Assembly: GCA_023392645.1 (NCBI GenBank)
Contig: JAEVYR010000524.1
Coordinates: 1 to 8,714 of the forward strand
DNA: 8,714 nt
Source of the DNA: Chloroflexota bacterium
GTDB lineage: Bacteria > Chloroflexota > Chloroflexia > Thermomicrobiales > UBA6265
Direction of reading: 5' to 3'
Every line of letters starts with the position of its first letter. The first letter of the stretch is position 1. The translations under genes were made by a program, and so were the position numbers. Below the pieces are notes generated by a model. That model ran no database searches, was not told the DNA's origin, and was given only the letters and a program-made list of their open reading frames with translations. Positions 6,159 through 8,714 of this stretch are shown piece after piece.

Positions 6159-7118
6159 ATGGAAGCGAATGTTGGCTTGATCGTCGGGATCGTGATTCTG
6201 GTCCTGGTGATCTTCTTCTTCTTTTACTTCGTGCCGGTGGGCTTGTGGATCACCGCGATCTTTTCCGGTGCGCGGGTCGGGCTCGGCACGCTGGTCGGGA
6301 TGCGCCTGCGCAAGGTGAGCCCCGGCGACATCGTGCGGCCCTATATCAGCGCGACCAAGGCCGGTCTCGACCTCCGGGTCAGCCAAATGGAAGCGCATTA
6401 CCTCGCCGGCGGCAACGTCGAGCGGGTGGTGCAGGCATTGATCTCGGCCGATCGCGCCAACATCGACTTGCCGTGGCAGCGCGCGACGGCGATTGACCTC
6501 GCCGGTCGCGACGTGCTCGAAGCGGTGCAGGTCTCGGTCAACCCGAAGGTCATCCAGACGCCGCGCGTGTCGGCGGTGGCCAAGGATGGCATTCAGCTCG
6601 TCGCGGTGGCCCGGGTCACGGTGCGGGCGAATATCGACCGGCTCGTCGGCGGCGCCGGCGAGGAAACGATCATCGCTCGCGTCGGCGAGGGCACGGTGTC
6701 GGCCGTCGGCTCCTCGGCGTCGCACAAGACGGTGCTGGAAAATCCCGATGCCATTTCGAAGCTGGTGCTCCAGCGCGGGCTCGACGCCGGCACGGCGTTC
6801 GAGATTCTCTCGATCGATATCGCCGACGTGGATGTCGGCCGGAACATCGGCGCCGAGCTGCAGACCGATCAGGCCGAGGCGGACAAGAAGATCGCCCAGG
6901 CGAAGGCGGAGGAGCGCCGCGCGATGGCGATGGCCGCCGAGCAGGAGATGCGCGCGAAGGTGGTCGAAGCCGAGGCGCAGGTGCCCATGGCGATGGCCGA
7001 AGCCTTCCGCAACGGCAACCTCGGCGTGATGGATTTCTACAAGATGGAGAACATCCAGTCCGACACGCGCATGCGTGGCTCGATCGCCGGCGACGAACAG
7101 GACCAACCGCTGCGCTAG
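6159..7118 (+). CDS. floA: Flotillin-like protein FloA
   Basis: FloA (YqfA/UPF0365 family), 319 residues, a membrane scaffold that oligomerises and organises bacterial lipid microdomains. A single hydrophobic hairpin or membrane helix spans about residues 5-25 with a run of phenylalanines. The PHB/SPFH-like region (about 35-215) includes LRKVSPGDIVRPYISATKAG, LISADRANIDLPWQRATAIDLAGRD and ISIDIADVDVGRNIGAELQTDQ, all typical of FloA. An Ala/Glu-rich coiled coil follows from about 225 to 275 (QAEADKKIAQAKAEERRAMA), and the end MDFYKMENIQSDTRMR is the family's conserved C-terminus. Length is close to the usual 330 residues. It stands after nfeD, as in many bacteria; in Bacillus the equivalent yqeZ-floA-yqfB operon responds to envelope stress through SigW, but no SigW-type promoter is apparent here. 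Confidence 0.97.
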   Translation: MEANVGLIVGIVILVLVIFFFFYFVPVGLWITAIFSGARVGLGTLVGMRLRKVSPGDIVRPYISATKAGLDLRVSQMEAHYLAGGNVERVVQALISADRANIDLPWQRATAIDLAGRDVLEAVQVSVNPKVIQTPRVSAVAKDGIQLVAVARVTVRANIDRLVGGAGEETIIARVGEGTVSAVGSSASHKTVLENPDAISKLVLQRGLDAGTAFEILSIDIADVDVGRNIGAELQTDQAEADKKIAQAKAEERRAMAMAAEQEMRAKVVEAEAQVPMAMAEAFRNGNLGVMDFYKMENIQSDTRMRGSIAGDEQDQPLR

Positions 7119-7153
7119 CCGGCAACCGGCGGGCCCCGATCAGCTCGGCCCGC
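7118..7153 (+). other. Two hairpins in the floA-to-next-gene gap
   Basis: GCCGG at 7118-7122 pairs with CCGGC at 7126-7130, and GCGGGCC at 7129-7135 pairs with GGCCCGC at 7147-7153 across 11 bases; the two overlap by two bases so they compete slightly. No T run follows, so readthrough into the next gene is likely. They might mark an attenuator or a processing site between floA and the downstream gene. Confidence 0.3.
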
Positions 7154-7201
7154 GTCCCGCGTGTCAGGTGACGCGCCATCGCCCGGCGAAAGGCATCCGA
7201 C

Positions 7202-7798
7202 ATGGATTACGGCGACATCATTCGCCTGATCGTCTTCGGCTTCATCTTTCTCAGCTTCTTCAGCGGCCTCTTCGGCAAGAAGGATGGCAAGAAGAACGAG
7301 CAGAAGCCGAAGCAACAGCAACCGAAGCCGCAACCGGAGCGCCCGACCGAGCTCTCCGAGAGCGGCGGTCCGACCCAGCCGCAACCCCGGCCGCGTCCGG
7401 TCATCATCGCCGAGCCGGCCGGGCCGATCGAGGTCTACACCGGCGAGGGCATGTCGCGGACCGAGGCGCGCCGGGAGGAGCTGCGCGAGCGCTTCGGTGA
7501 CGAGCTGCAGGCGCGGGCGCGCGAGAAGCGCTCGCGCGAACCGCTCGAGCGGGATATCCGCGACACCGACGGGCCGATGCTCGAGCGCGACATCAGCGAT
7601 ATGCCGTCCATCGCCGAGGAGCTCGATCCGGAGAACCGTCCCCGGCGACAACGGCAGCAGGAGCTGCGCCGGCGCCGACGGGTCGTCGAGGGTGGCGATG
7701 TGTTGCGACGCTCGCTCAAAAATCCGGAGACGCTGGAGCGCGCCTTCATCGTCAAGGAAGTCCTCGACCGCCCGATCGCGCTCCGCGGCGACCGGTAA
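7202..7798 (+). CDS. Unrecognised membrane-anchored charged protein, third gene of the nfeD-floA cluster
   Basis: I do not recognise this 198-residue protein. It has one N-terminal membrane helix (about 6-24, IIRLIVFGFIFLSFFSGLF), then a basic stretch, a Lys/Gln/Pro-rich linker (about 26-66), and a highly charged, probably helical region with RRQRQQELRRRRR near 148-160. Residues 114-121 and 126-133 form a short internal repeat, PLERDIRD and MLERDISD. The C-terminus, NPETLERAFIVKEVLDRPIALR (174-195), is the best candidate for a conserved motif; I recall similar endings (EIL-x-x-P-x-x-LR) on small hypothetical proteins of other phyla. GAAAGG at 7188-7193 lies eight bases before the ATG. It follows floA by 83 bp and precedes a terminator, so it probably shares the nfeD-floA transcript. 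A role as a FloA/NfeD partner is inference from position. Confidence 0.85.
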   Translation: MDYGDIIRLIVFGFIFLSFFSGLFGKKDGKKNEQKPKQQQPKPQPERPTELSESGGPTQPQPRPRPVIIAEPAGPIEVYTGEGMSRTEARREELRERFGDELQARAREKRSREPLERDIRDTDGPMLERDISDMPSIAEELDPENRPRRQRQQELRRRRRVVEGGDVLRRSLKNPETLERAFIVKEVLDRPIALRGDR

Positions 7799-7823
7799 CA
7801 CCGCGCACGCTCGACGACGTCCT

Positions 7824-7868
7824 GGCGGCGGCTGGCCCTTTCGGCTGGCCGCCGCTTCTGTCTGGTCG
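7824..7868 (+). terminator. Likely rho-independent terminator ending the nfeD-floA cluster
   Basis: Bases 7825-7837 pair with 7843-7855 to make a 13-pair stem (eleven Watson-Crick pairs and two G-U pairs, at 7833-7847 and 7834-7846) around the loop CTTTC. The tail TTCTGTCTGG is moderately T-rich. It lies 26 bases after the stop of the third gene. The stem is strong and the tail imperfect, as is common in GC-rich genomes. Confidence 0.7.
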
Positions 7869-7878
7869 TCCCGATCGC

Positions 7879-7884
7879 TATGAT
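7879..7884 (+). promoter_or_regulatory. Candidate -10 box for the four-helix membrane protein gene
   Basis: TATGAT matches five of six bases of the sigma-70 -10 consensus and lies just after the terminator, 75 bp before the likely start codon. The hexamer 17 bases upstream, TTCTGT, is a poor -35 and overlaps the terminator tail. An independent promoter here is reasonable because the terminator separates this gene from the cluster. Confidence 0.4.
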
Positions 7885-7886
7885 GT

Positions 7887-7931
7887 GGGGCACGATGCAC
7901 AGGCATCACCGGGTCCGAATCCAGGTGCCCT
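7887..7931 (+). other. Possible three-way-junction structure in the 5' leader
   Basis: GGGCAC at 7888-7893 pairs with GTGCCC at 7925-7930 (7887-7931 may add a G-U pair). Inside it, GATGC at 7894-7898 pairs with GCATC at 7903-7907 around ACAG, and GGGT at 7911-7914 pairs with ATCC at 7919-7922 around CCGA. At 45 nt it is too short for a tRNA and matches no riboswitch I know. If transcription starts about seven bases after TATGAT, the outer stem would be incomplete in that RNA. Confidence 0.25.
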
Positions 7932-7958
7932 TCGCCGCTTGCGATGGAGACGACTCCG

Positions 7959-8660
7959 ATGCAGGAGGTTCCCCTCGCCGACCCGGCAGCCGCCGAGCCC
8001 GATCCCATGCCGGTCGCGGTGCGAATCCAGATTCTCGCGACCGAGCACTGGAGCCTGCTCGCCAACCGCAGCATGATCTGGAACGAGATCTTCACGCGGA
8101 CCGGCATGTTCCTCACCACCCTCTCCGCGGCCGCCGTTGCGATCGCGCTGGTGGCGCAGGCAACCGAGTTCGGCGCGAACTTCCGAATCTTTTCGCTGCT
8201 GGTGCTGCCGGTCGTGCTGCTCCTCGGCGTCGGAACCTTCATCCGGCTCAACGAGGCGCTGGAGGAGGACTTCTGGCTGGTGGTGGGCATGAACCGCCTC
8301 CGGCGGGCGTACTTCGACATCGCGCCGGATTTGGAACGGTATTTCGTCACCAGCGGCTTCGATGACGTGCCAGGCTTCATGCAGTCGTACAGCGCCTTCG
8401 GCCGGTCGGCCCGGATGAATGTCACCCCGGGGCGGGTGCTCTCCAGCTCGGCGGCAATCGTTGGCATTCTCGACTGCGTGCTGGTCGGGATCATCGCGGC
8501 GCTGCTCGCCAACCTCGCCACCGGTCAGGGCGCCGTCTACCTCACGGTCGGGGTGCTCGTCGGCTTCACAGCCGCGGTGGTCCTGACCGGCGTGGTGCCG
8601 TATCGAGCCATCACGCGAGCGATGAACGAGTACGAACCCCGCTTCCCGCGGGATGTTTGA
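7959..8660 (+). CDS. Four-helix integral membrane protein of unknown function
   Basis: Uncharacterised membrane protein of 233 residues from ATG 7959. A 47-residue cytosolic-type N-terminus contains RIQILATEHWSLLANRSMIWNEIFTRT, then helices at about 48-67 and 76-95, a loop of about 70 residues with NRLRRAYFDIAPDLERYF, and helices at about 165-187 and 192-213 before a short tail. I recall hypothetical proteins of Chloroflexota and Actinobacteria with the same ATEHWSLL-n-RS-x-x-WNE segment, so it looks like a real conserved family without known function. No catalytic or ligand motif is visible. ATG 7959 is preferred to ATG 7944 because GGAGA at 7946-7950 sits eight bases before it, while 7944 has none. 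It stands alone after a terminator. Confidence 0.85.
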   Translation: MQEVPLADPAAAEPDPMPVAVRIQILATEHWSLLANRSMIWNEIFTRTGMFLTTLSAAAVAIALVAQATEFGANFRIFSLLVLPVVLLLGVGTFIRLNEALEEDFWLVVGMNRLRRAYFDIAPDLERYFVTSGFDDVPGFMQSYSAFGRSARMNVTPGRVLSSSAAIVGILDCVLVGIIAALLANLATGQGAVYLTVGVLVGFTAAVVLTGVVPYRAITRAMNEYEPRFPRDV

Positions 8661-8714
8661 CGCGATCCGACGAAGTGGTGCCGCCGGGGGGCCCGCTCAC
8701 CGCGCCGTAGAGTG
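8661..8714. other. Right-edge noncoding end
   Basis: The last 54 bases after the stop codon hold a GC-rich run (GCCGCCGGGGGGCCCGC) but no clear hairpin with a T run, promoter or start of a further gene. Confidence 0.5.

Noticed and set aside
7887..7931. tRNA-like appearance (GGGTCCGAATCC resembling a T arm, with GGGCAC/GTGCCC ends)
   Set aside because: Only 45 nt separate the ends, there is no anticodon or D arm, and the T stem does not pair properly.
7115..8521. Minus-strand open frame of 468 codons across the third cluster gene, terminator and membrane protein
   Set aside because: It spans two + strand genes and a terminator hairpin, shows no domain and has low-complexity Arg/Leu/Ala runs typical of shadow frames.

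Overview
The window is GC-rich bacterial DNA. All supported genes lie on the + strand, and codon use strongly favours G/C at third positions. Gene content (an HD-type CCA-adding enzyme, a UbiE/YcgJ-like methyltransferase, an OmpR-type two-component pair, an NfeD-FloA pair) is chromosomal housekeeping and envelope biology. I see no phage, IS, plasmid, CRISPR or defence genes. Style and base composition would suit Chloroflexota (for example Thermomicrobia) or a high-GC actinobacterial relative; this is an impression, not a demonstrated assignment.

Layout. 1-1295: 3' part of a CCA tRNA nucleotidyltransferase/poly(A) polymerase, cut by the left edge. 1460-2233: class I SAM methyltransferase with a GTG start. 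2289-2348: possible 19-residue leader ORF. 2345-3040: OmpR/PhoB-type response regulator with no ATG, GTG or TTG at its natural start; a CTG overlapping the leader stop is the best candidate. 3037-4425: its sensor histidine kinase, in a 4-nt ATGA overlap. 4426-4669: intergenic block with a 20-bp perfect palindrome, a hairpin that looks like a dispersed repeat, and a 16-bp operator-like palindrome just upstream of nfeD. 4670-6055: NfeD-type membrane serine protease. 6159-7118: flotillin-like FloA. 7202-7798: unrecognised membrane-anchored charged protein. 7824-7868: likely intrinsic terminator. 7959-8660: four-helix membrane protein of unknown function, probably with its own promoter.

How the genes work together. 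The response regulator and kinase form one signalling unit that is probably translationally coupled; its stimulus and targets cannot be read from the sequence. NfeD and FloA are a well-known pair in which FloA organises membrane microdomains and NfeD is the associated protease-like partner. The third gene, placed before the terminator, is a candidate additional component. The nucleotidyltransferase and methyltransferase show no obvious link to the rest.

Points most worth a second look are the non-canonical start of the response regulator with its overlapping leader ORF, the unknown third gene of the nfeD-floA cluster, the shortened C-terminal domain of NfeD, and the palindromes in the 4426-4669 gap. 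I did not find a clearly new defence or mobile system.
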